DNA of 64,000 bases from Lentzea xinjiangensis (GTDB lineage Bacteria > Actinomycetota > Actinomycetes > Mycobacteriales > Pseudonocardiaceae), in contig NZ_FOFR01000003.1 of assembly GCF_900110955.1 (NCBI RefSeq), forward strand, positions 186,001 to 250,000, read 5' to 3'. How positions within the stretch are numbered: the first letter of the stretch is position 1; every line of letters begins with the position of its first letter. The translations under genes were made by a program, and so were the position numbers. Of the stretch, positions 44,528 through 53,817 are shown piece by piece. The notes below the pieces were generated by a model, which worked only from the letters and a program-made list of their open reading frames with translations, searched no databases and was not told the DNA's origin.

Positions 44528-46741
44528 GTGAACCACCCGCAGAAGTCCGACGCCGGCGAGCACACCCCGCACGGCCCACCGCTGGTCCTCAGGCACGACG
44601 TGCCCGCGAGCTTCGTGCTGTTCCTCATCTCGATCCCGCTGTCGCTCGGCATCGCGCACGCCACCGGCGCACCGCTGATGGCCGGGATCATCTCGGCGAT
44701 CATCGGCGGTGTGGTCGTCGGCGCGCTGAGCGGCGCGCCGTTGCAGATCAGCGGCCCGGGCACCGGGCTGGTGGTGGTCGTGGCCGGGCTGGTGGCGCAG
44801 TTCGGCTGGGCGGCCACCGCGGCGATCACCCTGGCCGCGGGTGTCCTCCAGATCGCGCTGGGGCTCACCGGGATCAGCCGGCTGGTGCTGTCGCTGTCGC
44901 CGTCGGTGGTGCACGGGATGCTCGCGGGCATCGGCATCTCCATCGCCGCCGGGCAGCTCGTGGTGGTGCTGGGCGGCACCGCCGAGTCGACCGTGCCCGC
45001 GAACCTCGCCCTGCTGCCCGCGCGGCTGGCCGGGTCGAACGTCGGCTCGCTCGCGGCCGGGGCGGTCGCGATCGGCGCTTTGCTGCTGTGGCCCCGGATT
45101 CCCCGCGTGTCGGTGGTGCCCGCGCCGTTGGTCGCCGTCGCCGCGGCCACGGCGCTCGCGCACGCGCTGCACCTCGACGTCGCCCGGGTCGACCTGCCGG
45201 ACAGCCACGCGCTGGTGTTCCCGGAGATGCCGCGGGGCAGCACGGGCGCGGTGCTCTCCGCCGTCGTCGCCGTGGCGCTGATCGCGAGCATGGAGTCGTT
45301 GCTCTCGGCCGTCGCGACCGACCGGCTGCACGACGGGCCGCGCGCCCGGCTCGACAAGGAGCTCGTCGCGCAGGGCACCGGCAACGTGCTCGCGGGCGCG
45401 CTGGGCGGACTGCCGATCAGCGGCGGGCTCGCGCGCAGCTCCACCAACGTCGCCGCGGGCGCGAAGACCCGCTACAGCGCGATCCTGCAGGGCGTGTGGA
45501 TCGCGGTGGCCGTGCTGGCGTTCAGCAGCGCGCTGGAGCTCATCCCGCTGCCCGCGCTCGCGGGCGTGCTGTTCGTCGTCGGGCTGAAGCTCGTGTCGCC
45601 CGCCAGGATGCGGACGCTGTGGAAGCACCGGGAGTTCCTGGTGTACGCGGCGACCGTGCTGGGCGTCGTCCTCTTCGGCCTGCTGGAGGGGGTGGCCGTC
45701 GGGCTGGCCATCGCGCTGCTGCGCGCGTTGTACCGGTTGACGCACTGCTCGGTGCGGGTCGAGGGCAACCGGGTGTGCGTGCGCGGATCGCTGGTGTTCC
45801 TGGGCGTCGGGCGGCTCGTGCGCGAGCTGCGGCGGTTGCCGCTGGGCCAGACCGTGGTGCTGGAGCTGCACATCGACTACCTCGACCACGCGTCCTACGA
45901 GGCGATCAACGACTGGCGCGAGGGCTACGAGCGGCTCGGCGGGCGCGTGCAGGTCGACGAGGTGCACGACACCTGGTACGACCGGGCGAGCCAGGGCGAA
46001 CCGGGGCGGCACAAGACGTTGCCCGGTCCGCTGCCGCGCTGGTTCGCGCCGTGGTCGCACTGGCAGAGCTCGCCGGAAGCGGTGACGCTGCCCGCCCAGC
46101 GGTCCTCCGCCGAGAGCGATCCGATGATCCGGGGGATGCACGAGTTCGAGCGGCGCTCGGCGCCGCTGGTGCGGCCGTTCCTGCACGAGCTCGCGGTGCG
46201 GGGACAGCGGCCGCAGCAGCTCTTCATCACCTGCGCGGACTCCCGCGTGGTGCCCAACCTGATCACCACGTCCGGGCCGGGCGACCTCTTCTGCGTGCGC
46301 AACATCGGCAACCTGGTGCCGACGCCGGCGGCGGACGACAGGTCGGTCGGGGCGGCGATCGAGTACGCCGTCGGGATCCTGAACGTCAGCACGATCGTCG
46401 TGTGCGGGCACTCCGACTGCGGCGCGATGAAGGCGCTGGTGCAGGGCTCCGCCCCGCGCGGCTCGCACCTGCACTCGTGGCTGCGCAACGCGGATCCGTC
46501 GCTGATCCGGTTCCACGCGCCGGCGTCGTCCGGCTGCGCGGACCTGCCGGTGGCGGACCGGCTGGCCGTCGTGAACGTGGCGCAGCAGCTCGACAACCTG
46601 CTCGGCTACCCGAGCGTGCGGGAGGCGATCGCCGCGGGCACGCTGACGTTGAAGGGCATGTACTTCGACATCTCGAACGCCCGCGTCTACCTGGTCGACC
46701 CGGACCGCAACGGGCTGGACCCGGTGGGCTCACCGGCCTAG
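44528..46741 (+). CDS. SulP anion transporter fused to STAS and beta-carbonic anhydrase
   Basis: 737 aa from GTG 44528 (AAAGGA eight nt upstream; ATG 44498 is an in-frame alternative). SulP membrane domain at ~15-390 with conserved ISGPGTGLVVVVAGLV, LSPSVVHGMLAGIGI, VATDRLHDGPRARLDKELVA and GGLPISGGLARSSTNVAAGA. A STAS domain follows at ~400-480 (VVLELHIDYLDHASYEAIND). A beta-carbonic anhydrase starts near 530, with zinc motifs TCADSRV and GHSDCGA. This domain set is a known type thought to import bicarbonate (or another anion) with conversion at the inner mouth. A second, unfused version lies at 60.8-62.7 kb. Confidence 0.92.
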   Translation: MNHPQKSDAGEHTPHGPPLVLRHDVPASFVLFLISIPLSLGIAHATGAPLMAGIISAIIGGVVVGALSGAPLQISGPGTGLVVVVAGLVAQFGWAATAAITLAAGVLQIALGLTGISRLVLSLSPSVVHGMLAGIGISIAAGQLVVVLGGTAESTVPANLALLPARLAGSNVGSLAAGAVAIGALLLWPRIPRVSVVPAPLVAVAAATALAHALHLDVARVDLPDSHALVFPEMPRGSTGAVLSAVVAVALIASMESLLSAVATDRLHDGPRARLDKELVAQGTGNVLAGALGGLPISGGLARSSTNVAAGAKTRYSAILQGVWIAVAVLAFSSALELIPLPALAGVLFVVGLKLVSPARMRTLWKHREFLVYAATVLGVVLFGLLEGVAVGLAIALLRALYRLTHCSVRVEGNRVCVRGSLVFLGVGRLVRELRRLPLGQTVVLELHIDYLDHASYEAINDWREGYERLGGRVQVDEVHDTWYDRASQGEPGRHKTLPGPLPRWFAPWSHWQSSPEAVTLPAQRSSAESDPMIRGMHEFERRSAPLVRPFLHELAVRGQRPQQLFITCADSRVVPNLITTSGPGDLFCVRNIGNLVPTPAADDRSVGAAIEYAVGILNVSTIVVCGHSDCGAMKALVQGSAPRGSHLHSWLRNADPSLIRFHAPASSGCADLPVADRLAVVNVAQQLDNLLGYPSVREAIAAGTLTLKGMYFDISNARVYLVDPDRNGLDPVGSPA

Positions 46742-46749
46742 GAAGCACC

Positions 46750-46779
46750 GGAGCCGCCCCGGAATCCCAGGGCGGCTCC
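46750..46779. terminator. Bidirectional terminator after the SulP fusion gene
   Basis: Perfect 10-bp stem (46750-46759 with 46770-46779), 10-nt loop, between genes converging at 46741 and 46798. Confidence 0.7.
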
Positions 46780-46797
46780 AGTGTCGTTCACGAGCGG

Positions 46798-48333
46798 CTA
46801 GCAGGTGCCGATCCAGGAGCACTCCACGTCGAAGCGTTCCTGCGCGGGCACCTTGGCGCGTTCCTGCGCCGGCGCCTTGCGCTGCTGCGGGACCGTCTGG
46901 ACCTGGGGTGCCGCCACCTGGGCACCGCCGTCCGAGGCGAGGCGCACGGCGACCCTGTCCTCGATGGTCTTCGGGCTGTTGAACAGCAGCACGTTGTTCT
47001 GCACCAACGAGAACACGAGATCACGCCCGGCCTGCGTCCGCACGTAGCCGGACAGGGCCGAAACGCCGCTGAGCGATCCGGTCTTGGCCTTCACGTTGTT
47101 CGCGGCCGGGGTGTTCCTCATGCGGTTGACCAGCGTGCCGTCGACACCGGCGACCGGCAGCGACGCCTGCCACGTGGCGAACCACGGCTTCGTCTTCGCC
47201 TTGATCAGGATCGACGCCAGCGCGTCCGGCGAGAACTGGTCGAGCCGGGACATGCCGGAGCCGTCGAAGACCTCGACCGCGTTCGGGTCGACGCCGAGAC
47301 CGGCCCACTTGGTGCTGAGCTGGTTGACGCCGTTGGTGAACGACCTGCCAGCCGACTTGACCAGCACCTCGGCCAGCATGTTGTTGCTGTCCTTCATCAG
47401 CGGCGTGATGAGCTGGCCCAGCGACTGCGACTGGTCCGACGCGACCACCGTCGCGCCGGAGGGAGCCGCCGACCTGCGGACGTCTCCGGTGAACTCGATC
47501 CCGTTCTCCCGCAACGCGTTGCGGAACACCGACGAGACCACCGACGTCGGGTCCTTCACCGTCGACAGCGCCACCGTCTCGGTGTTCGTCGAGCCGCTGA
47601 CCCTGATGATGTTCGTTCCGTGGTCCCGCTCGACGCTGACCCCACCGCTGCCGGTGGTCGCCGTGCTCACCACGTGGACGACGTCGTTCGCCGGTTCGAC
47701 CGTGGCGACGACCGGGGCACCCGCCGCGGCGCCCGGCTTGACGCGCACGAGCACCGTGCCGGCGCTGAACTTCGCGTCCGGCGACAGCGTCAGCGCGGAG
47801 GTCTCCGCGCTGTAGGAGTACGGCTCGTCGTCCCACGCCCAGCCGGAACCGTACGGCTGCGCGTCGAACGCGGTGCCGTCGAGGACCAGCGAGCCGCTGA
47901 CCTTCGTGACACCGCTGTTCTTCAGCGCCGCCGCCAGCGCCGCGTACCTCGACCTGCTCATCGTCGGGTCGCCGCTGCCGCGCAGGACCAGGTCGCCCTG
48001 CAACGTGGAGCCGCTGCGGGCGCCGGAGGAGAGCAGCTCGGTCTTCCACCGGAAGTCCGGGCCGAGGAGGTCCAGCGCCGCCGCCGTCGTGAGGAGCTTC
48101 AGGTTCGAAGCGACCTGCTGGCGGCGGGAGCTCGTCCTGCTGTACACGACGTCGCCGGTGTTCGCGTCGCGCACGACCAGGCCGACGTCCGCGCCGGTGA
48201 GCGCGGGGTCGGCCAGGATCGTGTCGAGGTCGCGGGTGAGCGCCTCGTTGTCACCGGCGACCGCGCCGCCGCTCGACGTCAGGGTCAACCCCGCCGTCGC
48301 CGCGACGACCACCCCCAGAATTCGCAGTTTCAC
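46798..48333 (-). CDS. dacB: D-alanyl-D-alanine carboxypeptidase/endopeptidase (PBP4, peptidase S13)
   Basis: 511 aa from a GTG that overlaps the gnd stop (GTGA). Signal peptide at 1-27 (ends SGGAVAG). Penicillin-binding motifs: S76-x-x-K79 in VASNLKLLT, SNN in DSNNMLAEVL, KTG in AKTGSLSGVSALSG. It trims or cuts peptidoglycan peptides outside the membrane. After the KTG domain there is an Ala/Gln/Pro-rich basic tail of about 60 residues ending with a Cys pair region (VECSWIGTC), unusual for PBP4 and maybe wall-binding. Confidence 0.92.
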   Translation of the reverse strand: MKLRILGVVVAATAGLTLTSSGGAVAGDNEALTRDLDTILADPALTGADVGLVVRDANTGDVVYSRTSSRRQQVASNLKLLTTAAALDLLGPDFRWKTELLSSGARSGSTLQGDLVLRGSGDPTMSRSRYAALAAALKNSGVTKVSGSLVLDGTAFDAQPYGSGWAWDDEPYSYSAETSALTLSPDAKFSAGTVLVRVKPGAAAGAPVVATVEPANDVVHVVSTATTGSGGVSVERDHGTNIIRVSGSTNTETVALSTVKDPTSVVSSVFRNALRENGIEFTGDVRRSAAPSGATVVASDQSQSLGQLITPLMKDSNNMLAEVLVKSAGRSFTNGVNQLSTKWAGLGVDPNAVEVFDGSGMSRLDQFSPDALASILIKAKTKPWFATWQASLPVAGVDGTLVNRMRNTPAANNVKAKTGSLSGVSALSGYVRTQAGRDLVFSLVQNNVLLFNSPKTIEDRVAVRLASDGGAQVAAPQVQTVPQQRKAPAQERAKVPAQERFDVECSWIGTC

Positions 48334-49760
48334 GCTTCCACCTCAGACCTGTCGCCCGACCACAAAGTGTGGAAGCTACCGGTCCTGTCGATGCGCCTGT
48401 ACGTGTGTGCGCCGAAGAAGTCCCGCTGCCCCTGGACCAGGGCGGCCGGCAGGCGCTCCGAGCGGAGGCCGTCGTAGTAGGCCAGCGCGGACACGAACCC
48501 CGGCGTCGGCACGCCGGACTCCACCGCGCGGACCACGACACGCCGCCAGGCGGCCTCCGCGTTCTGCACCGCGTCGCGGAAGTAGGTGTCCACCAGCAGC
48601 GAGGCGAGGTCCGGGTTCGCGTCGTAGGCCTCGCGGATGCGGTTGAGGAAACGCGCGCGGATGATGCAGCCACCACGCCAGATCGTCGCCATCGCGCCGA
48701 GGTCGATGTTCCAGCCGAAGTTCTTCGACGCCTCGCGCATCATGTCGAAGCCCTGGGCGTACGCGACGACCTTCGACGCGTACAGCGCCTGGCGCACGTC
48801 CTCGACCAGTTCGGCGTCCGGCTTCGCGACGACCTCGCTGGCGCCGAACGCCTCGCGCACGGCCTTGCGCTGGTCGGTGTGGCCGCTCAGGCTGCGCGCG
48901 AACACGGCCTCGGCGATGCCGGTGACCGGCACGCCCAGCTCCAGCGCCTCCTGCACGGTCCAGCGGCCGGTGCCCTTCTGCTCCGCCGCGTCCTCGATGA
49001 CCTGCACGAGCGGCGTGCCGTCGGCGTCGACGTGCTTGAGCACCTCGGCGGTGATCTCGACCAGGTACGACTCCAGGTCGCCCGAGTTCCACCGCGTGAA
49101 GACCTCGGAGATCTCGGCGGGCGTCTGGCCGCCGATGCGGCTCAGCAGGTCGTACGCCTCGGCGATGAGCTGCATGTCGGCGTACTCGATGCCGTTGTGG
49201 ACCATCTTCACGAAGTGCCCGGCGCCATCCGGCCCGACGTGCACGCAGCACGGCTGACCGTCCACCTTGGCCGCGATCTCCTCGAAGACCGGACCGACGT
49301 GCTTGTACGACTCCGCGGGACCGCCCGGCATGATGCTGGGGCCGTTGAGCGCGCCCTCCTCGCCACCGGAGATACCGGCGCCGACGAACAGCAGCCCCTT
49401 CTCCTTCAGGGCGGCCTCACGGCGGCGCGTGTCGTTGAAGTGCGCGTTGCCGCCGTCGATGACCATGTCGCCGGGCTCCAGCAGCCCGCTCAGCTCGTCG
49501 ATGACGGCATCGGTGGGGCCACCCGCCTTGACCATGATGATGATCTGGCGCGGCGTCTGCAGGCTGTCGACCAGCTCCTGCAGCGTCTCGGCGCCGACGA
49601 AGTCGCCCTCGTGGCCGTGCTCGTCGAGCAGGGCCTTCATCTTCGCGGGCGTCCGGTTGTGCACGGCCACCTTGAAACCGTGGCGCGCGAGGTTGCGCGC
49701 GAGGTTGCTGCCCATGGTGGCGAGACCGGTGACCGCGATACGTGCTTTGCCTTCCGTCAT
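48330..49760 (-). CDS. gnd: 6-phosphogluconate dehydrogenase, decarboxylating
   Basis: 476 aa from ATG 49760. Oxidises 6-phosphogluconate to ribulose 5-phosphate and CO2 in the pentose phosphate pathway. Motifs: IAVTGLATMGSNLARNLARH with HNRT (NADP choice by N-R-T), the IIMVKAG strand, substrate loop GISGGEEGA, HNGIEYADMQLIAEAYDLL with the catalytic Lys in GHFVKMVHNG, and ARFLNRIREAYD. Length fits the long, dimeric class. Coupled to the downstream PBP4 gene by overlap. Confidence 0.96.
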   Translation of the reverse strand: MTEGKARIAVTGLATMGSNLARNLARHGFKVAVHNRTPAKMKALLDEHGHEGDFVGAETLQELVDSLQTPRQIIIMVKAGGPTDAVIDELSGLLEPGDMVIDGGNAHFNDTRRREAALKEKGLLFVGAGISGGEEGALNGPSIMPGGPAESYKHVGPVFEEIAAKVDGQPCCVHVGPDGAGHFVKMVHNGIEYADMQLIAEAYDLLSRIGGQTPAEISEVFTRWNSGDLESYLVEITAEVLKHVDADGTPLVQVIEDAAEQKGTGRWTVQEALELGVPVTGIAEAVFARSLSGHTDQRKAVREAFGASEVVAKPDAELVEDVRQALYASKVVAYAQGFDMMREASKNFGWNIDLGAMATIWRGGCIIRARFLNRIREAYDANPDLASLLVDTYFRDAVQNAEAAWRRVVVRAVESGVPTPGFVSALAYYDGLRSERLPAALVQGQRDFFGAHTYRRIDRTGSFHTLWSGDRSEVEA

Positions 49761-49881
49761 AGCGGACAGCCTGCCGTGTTCTTCGCCGTTCCGCGAGGTG
49801 TCACAGGGTGTTCTCATATTCCGTTTTGCCAGGTGAACCGCATCACTCCGCGGTACGTACAGCTAGGCGTAACTTGGCTTC

Positions 49882-50184
49882 ATGACGGAATTCACGAGCG
49901 TGGGTCGCTCGGCGACCGACCGCGCCTCCCGCTACGGCTCGCAGCTGGTGAAGCACTTCACGCACAAGGACCTGGAGGGGTCCTGGGAGGACGGACGCGG
50001 TTTCGTCCGCTTCTCCCTCGGCCTGGCCGAGTTCACGGCTTCGGACGACGCGTTGGTCATGCGCGTGGTGTCGTCGTCGGAAGAGGACGTGGCCCGCTTG
50101 CGCGACGTCGTGGAACGGCACCTGGTCCGGTTCGGGACTCGCGACGAGCTGACCGTCACGTGGGACTCAGACAGCGAGAACTGA
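49882..50184 (+). CDS. DUF2218 family protein
   Basis: 100 aa. RYGSQLVKHFTHKDLEGSWE and FTASDDALVMRVVSSSEEDV are typical of DUF2218, small soluble proteins of unknown function in which a His pair may bind metal or an iron ligand. Its last 18 nt overlap the end of the convergent LysE gene. Confidence 0.82.
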   Translation: MTEFTSVGRSATDRASRYGSQLVKHFTHKDLEGSWEDGRGFVRFSLGLAEFTASDDALVMRVVSSSEEDVARLRDVVERHLVRFGTRDELTVTWDSDSEN

Positions 50185-50778
50185 CGCCGCCATCCCGATG
50201 AGAGCGGTCCCGCAGATCCGCTCGAACGTCGTGCGCACCCCCGGCCTGCTCAGCAGGCCGCCCAGCTGCCGCGCCGACGGCACGACGACGACCCAGAACG
50301 CCGCGAACACGCCGACGGTGACCGCGCTGAGCAACGCCGCCTGCGGGAGCGGCGCGGCGTGCGGGTCCATCGCCTGCGGGACGAGGCTCAGGAACGTGAG
50401 CATCACCTTGGGGTTCAACAGGTCGCACAGCAATCCACGAAGGAACGCGTTGCCCCTGGGCCGCTGCCCGGCGGCCGGCTTGCTCGCCGTCCGCAACGTC
50501 GTGAAGCCGATCCAGGCGAGGTAGAGCGCGCCGATCGCCTTGACCGCGAACAGCGCCGCCGGAGCCGCCGCCACGAGCGCGGAGAGGCCGACCGTCGCGA
50601 GCGTGGCGTGGACCAGCAACCCGGTCACCACCCCGAGCGCCGCCTGAACGCCCCGGCGCAGGCTGTGCACCGCGTTCCCCATGATCAGGACGAAGTCCGG
50701 TCCCGGCACGACCATGATCACCAGCAGAGCGGCCAGGAACGACGTCCACGCGATGTGCATGGCCGGATCGTCCGCCAC
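50167..50778 (-). CDS. LysE/RhtB family amino-acid exporter
   Basis: 203 aa from GTG 50778 (ATG 50760 is a shorter option). Six hydrophobic segments. The conserved LysE start block reads VPGPDFVLIMGNAVHSLRRG and the first-loop motif LYLAWIGFTTLR. It exports a neutral or basic amino acid or related metabolite. It is divergent from an Lrp/AsnC-type regulator 41 nt away, the usual regulator-exporter pair, so the regulator likely induces it when its amino acid builds up. Confidence 0.88.
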   Translation of the reverse strand: MADDPAMHIAWTSFLAALLVIMVVPGPDFVLIMGNAVHSLRRGVQAALGVVTGLLVHATLATVGLSALVAAAPAALFAVKAIGALYLAWIGFTTLRTASKPAAGQRPRGNAFLRGLLCDLLNPKVMLTFLSLVPQAMDPHAAPLPQAALLSAVTVGVFAAFWVVVVPSARQLGGLLSRPGVRTTFERICGTALIGMAASVLAV

Positions 50779-50819
50779 TCGTTCGAGCTCGTTCCAGCAG
50801 GTCAGTACGATGTTCGGTC

Positions 50820-51326
50820 ATGCGCGAACAAGCCGAACTGGATTCGGTCGACTGGCACATCCTGGAGGAGTTGCAGAACGACGCGACGCTGCCGAACAGG
50901 ACCCTGGCGGAGATCGTCGGACTGGCGCCGTCGTCGTGCCTGCAGCGGGTCCGGCGGCTGCGCGAACTCGGCGTGATCACCGGCTGCCACGCCGTCGTCG
51001 ACCCGGCGACCACCGGGCTGCCGCTGGAGGCCGTGATCTCGGTGAACGTGCGGCCGCACACCCGGCCGGTGGTGGCGGCGTTCCGCGCGTTCGTGATGGC
51101 GCAACCGGAGACGCGGTCGCTCTTCCACGTCTCCGGGCAGGCCGACTTCCTGATCCACATCGCGGTCGCGAACTCGACGCACCTGCAGGCGTTCCTGATG
51201 GACAAGATCGCGTCGCGGACCGAGGTGCGGAACCTGACCAGCTCGGTGGTGCTGGAACGGGTGGAGACGCGGGCCCTGACGCCGCCCGCGGGCCTACGGC
51301 CTACGCATCGGCGCCGGAAGGCTTGA
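50820..51326 (+). CDS. Lrp/AsnC family regulator
   Basis: 168 aa. N-terminal HTH (LDSVDWHILEELQNDATLPN, LAEIVGLAPSSCLQRVRRLR) and C-terminal RAM/ACT-like domain (VSGQADFLIHIAVANSTHLQ). Divergent from the LysE exporter and probably its activator. Its last 26 nt overlap the convergent thioesterase gene. The tail after residue ~150 is basic and looks like an extension caused by that overlap. Confidence 0.9.
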   Translation: MREQAELDSVDWHILEELQNDATLPNRTLAEIVGLAPSSCLQRVRRLRELGVITGCHAVVDPATTGLPLEAVISVNVRPHTRPVVAAFRAFVMAQPETRSLFHVSGQADFLIHIAVANSTHLQAFLMDKIASRTEVRNLTSSVVLERVETRALTPPAGLRPTHRRRKA

Positions 51327-52212
51327 TCACCCGGATCAGCCCTTCCTGCACCACCGTCGCCACCAGCTCCCCGGCCCGCGTGAAGAACCGGCCGGTGGCC
51401 AGCCCCCGGTTCCCGGAAGCGGTCGGCGAGGTCGTGTCGTACAGCAGCCACTCGTCGGCCCGGAACGGCCGGTGGAACCACATCGCGTGGTCCAGCGAGG
51501 CGCCGAGGACCTTGTCCAGTCCCCAGTAGACGCCGTGCCGCGCCAGAACGCCGTCCAGCAGGGTCATGTCGGACGCGTAGGTCATGACGCAGAGCTGCAG
51601 CATCGGGTCGTCCGGCAGCTTGCCGTCGGCCTTCATCCACACCCGTGACGCCGCCTCACCCGGACCGTCCTCACGCGACTCCCACGGCGGTTCGGTCACG
51701 TAGCGGACGTCGATGGGGCGCGGGAAGTTCAGGTTCACCAGCGAGTAGCCGGCGACGGACTCGCCCCACGTCGGCAGGGACTCGGGATCGGGCACCGCGG
51801 GCATCTCCGAGGAGTGCTCGACGCCCTGCTCCTCCACCTGGAAGGACGCGGACAGCGAGAAGATCGCCTTGCCGTGCTGCACGGCGACGACGCGGCGGGT
51901 CGTGAACGAGCGGCCGTCGCGGATGCGGTCCACCTCGTAGACGATCGGCACGCGCGGGTCGCCGGGGCGGATGAAGTACGAGTGCAGCGAGTGCACCCGG
52001 CGTTCCACCGGGACGGTGCGGCCGGCGGCGACCAGGGCCTGGCCCGCCACCTGACCGCCGAAGACGCGCACCGGCGACTCGGCGGGCGAGACACCGCGGA
52101 AGATGTTCTCCTCGATGCGTTCCAGGTCGAGCAACGCGACCAGGTCGTCCACTGCGGATTGCCCGCTCAGGCCCGACGGGCTCTCGGCAGCGGCACGGGC
52201 GGCCTCAGTCAC
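51301..52212 (-). CDS. tesB: Acyl-CoA thioesterase II
   Basis: 303 aa from GTG 52212. Double hotdog fold: FRGVSPAESPVRVFGGQVAG, VHSLHSYFIRPGDPRVPIVY, RDGRSFTTRRVVAVQHGKAI in the first half, then YASDMTLLDGVLARHG with the conserved catalytic Asp and SLDHAMWFHRPFRADEWLLY in the second. Releases fatty acids from acyl-CoA. Preceded by the pyk terminator on the same strand, so it has its own promoter in 52213-52251. Confidence 0.94.
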   Translation of the reverse strand: MTEAARAAAESPSGLSGQSAVDDLVALLDLERIEENIFRGVSPAESPVRVFGGQVAGQALVAAGRTVPVERRVHSLHSYFIRPGDPRVPIVYEVDRIRDGRSFTTRRVVAVQHGKAIFSLSASFQVEEQGVEHSSEMPAVPDPESLPTWGESVAGYSLVNLNFPRPIDVRYVTEPPWESREDGPGEAASRVWMKADGKLPDDPMLQLCVMTYASDMTLLDGVLARHGVYWGLDKVLGASLDHAMWFHRPFRADEWLLYDTTSPTASGNRGLATGRFFTRAGELVATVVQEGLIRVIKPSGADA

Positions 52213-52251
52213 GGCAGAACTCTCCCTCTTGCACCTTCGTCGGACACGGCA

Positions 52252-52296
52252 CCGGCCCCGCGCCCCTCACACCAAGTATGAGGGGCGCGGGGCCGG
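52252..52296 (-). terminator. Terminator of pyk
   Basis: Perfect 18-bp stem (52252-52269 with 52279-52296), 9-nt loop, 33 nt after the pyk stop. Confidence 0.85.
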
Positions 52297-52328
52297 CATC
52301 ACGACGTGTCAGGCTGAGAGACCAGCCA

Positions 52329-53753
52329 CTACGCGTGGTCGTCCTCGCCCAGCCGGTGCACCCGGATGAGGTTCGTCGAACCGATGGTGCCGGGAGGCGA
52401 GCCGGCGACGACGACCATCAGGTCGCCCGCCTGGTAGCGGCCGATCTCCAGCATGGCCGTGTCGACCTGGCGGACCATCTCGTCGGTGGACTCCACCTTG
52501 GGCACGAGGAAGGTCTCGGTGCCCCACGTCAGCGACAGCTGCGAGCGCACCGCCGGCTCCGGCGTGAAGGCCAGCAGCGGCAGGTGCGTGTGCAGGCGCG
52601 CCAGGCGGCGGACCGTGTCGCCGGACTGTGTGAACGCGACCAGGGCCTTGGCGTTGAGGCGCTCGCCGATGTCGCGGGCCGCGTAGGAGATCACGCCGCG
52701 CTTGGTGCGCGGGACGTGCGTCAGCGGCGGCACGACGGTCGACTCGGTCTCGACGGCCTCGATGATGCGGCCCATGGTCTTGACCGACTCGATGGCGTAG
52801 CGGCCGACCGAGGTCTCACCCGAGAGCATCAGGGCGTCCGCACCGTCGAGCACCGCGTTCGCGACGTCGGACGTCTCGGCGCGGGTCGGGCGGGAGTTGG
52901 TGATCATCGAGTCGAGCATCTGGGTCGCGACGATGACCGGCTTGGCGTTCTCGCGGGCGATCTGGATCGCGCGCTTCTGCACCAGCGGCACGTGCTCGAG
53001 CGGCAGCTCGACGCCCAGGTCGCCGCGGGCGACCATGACGCCGTCGAAGGCCAGCACGATGGCCTCGAGGTTGTCGACGGCCTCCGGCTTCTCGATCTTC
53101 GCGATCACCGGGAGGCGCTTGCCGCCCGAGCGGTCCATCACCTGGTGGACCAGGTCGATGTCGGCGGGCGAGCGGACGAACGACAGTGCGATGAAGTCCA
53201 CGCCCAGCGAGAGCGCGAACTCGAGGTCCTCGATGTCCTTCTCGGAGAGCGCGGGCACGGACACGTCCATGCCGGGCAGCGAGAGGCCCTTGTTGTTGCT
53301 GACGGGTCCACCCTCGGTGACCTCGCACACGACGTCGGAGCCCTCGACGTCGACGACCACGAGGCCGACCTTGCCGTCGTCCACGAGCAGGCGGTCGCCG
53401 ACCTTGGCGTCCTTCGCGAGCTCCTTGTACGTCGTCGACACGCGGTCGTGCGTGCCCTCGACGTCCTCGACGGTGATGCGGACGATGTCGCCGGTGTTCC
53501 AGTCGACAGGACCCGCCGCGAACCGGCCGAGCCGGATCTTGGGGCCCTGGAGGTCGGCGAGGATGCCCACGGCGCGGCCGGACTCGTCGGCTGCCGCGCG
53601 GACCATGTCGTAGACCTGCTTGTGGTCGGCATGGCTGCCGTGGCTGAAGTTCATCCTGGCCACGTCCATACCGGCCGCTACCAGGTCGCGGATCTTGTCC
53701 GGCGTGCCAGTGGCGGGACCGAGGGTACAGACGATCTTTGCGCGTCGACTCAC
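52329..53753 (-). CDS. pyk: Pyruvate kinase
   Basis: 474 aa, the usual length. Converts phosphoenolpyruvate and ADP to pyruvate and ATP. The GTG at 53753 gives VSRRAKIVCTLGPATGTPDK, the family start. An upstream open stretch is not conserved-looking. Motifs: MNFSHGSHADHKQVYDMVR, DLQGPKIRLG, the catalytic Lys in VIAKIEKPEAVDNL, MVARGDLGVELPLEHVPLVQ and MLDSMITNSRPTRAETSDVA. Effector-binding C-terminal domain is complete. Monocistronic with its own terminator. Confidence 0.97.
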   Translation of the reverse strand: MSRRAKIVCTLGPATGTPDKIRDLVAAGMDVARMNFSHGSHADHKQVYDMVRAAADESGRAVGILADLQGPKIRLGRFAAGPVDWNTGDIVRITVEDVEGTHDRVSTTYKELAKDAKVGDRLLVDDGKVGLVVVDVEGSDVVCEVTEGGPVSNNKGLSLPGMDVSVPALSEKDIEDLEFALSLGVDFIALSFVRSPADIDLVHQVMDRSGGKRLPVIAKIEKPEAVDNLEAIVLAFDGVMVARGDLGVELPLEHVPLVQKRAIQIARENAKPVIVATQMLDSMITNSRPTRAETSDVANAVLDGADALMLSGETSVGRYAIESVKTMGRIIEAVETESTVVPPLTHVPRTKRGVISYAARDIGERLNAKALVAFTQSGDTVRRLARLHTHLPLLAFTPEPAVRSQLSLTWGTETFLVPKVESTDEMVRQVDTAMLEIGRYQAGDLMVVVAGSPPGTIGSTNLIRVHRLGEDDHA

Positions 53754-53817
53754 GTCTAGAGAGACTAGCCCTCCGTCCTGGACCGATCCCGAACTACTCC
53801 TCGGTAATGTTCTGCCA

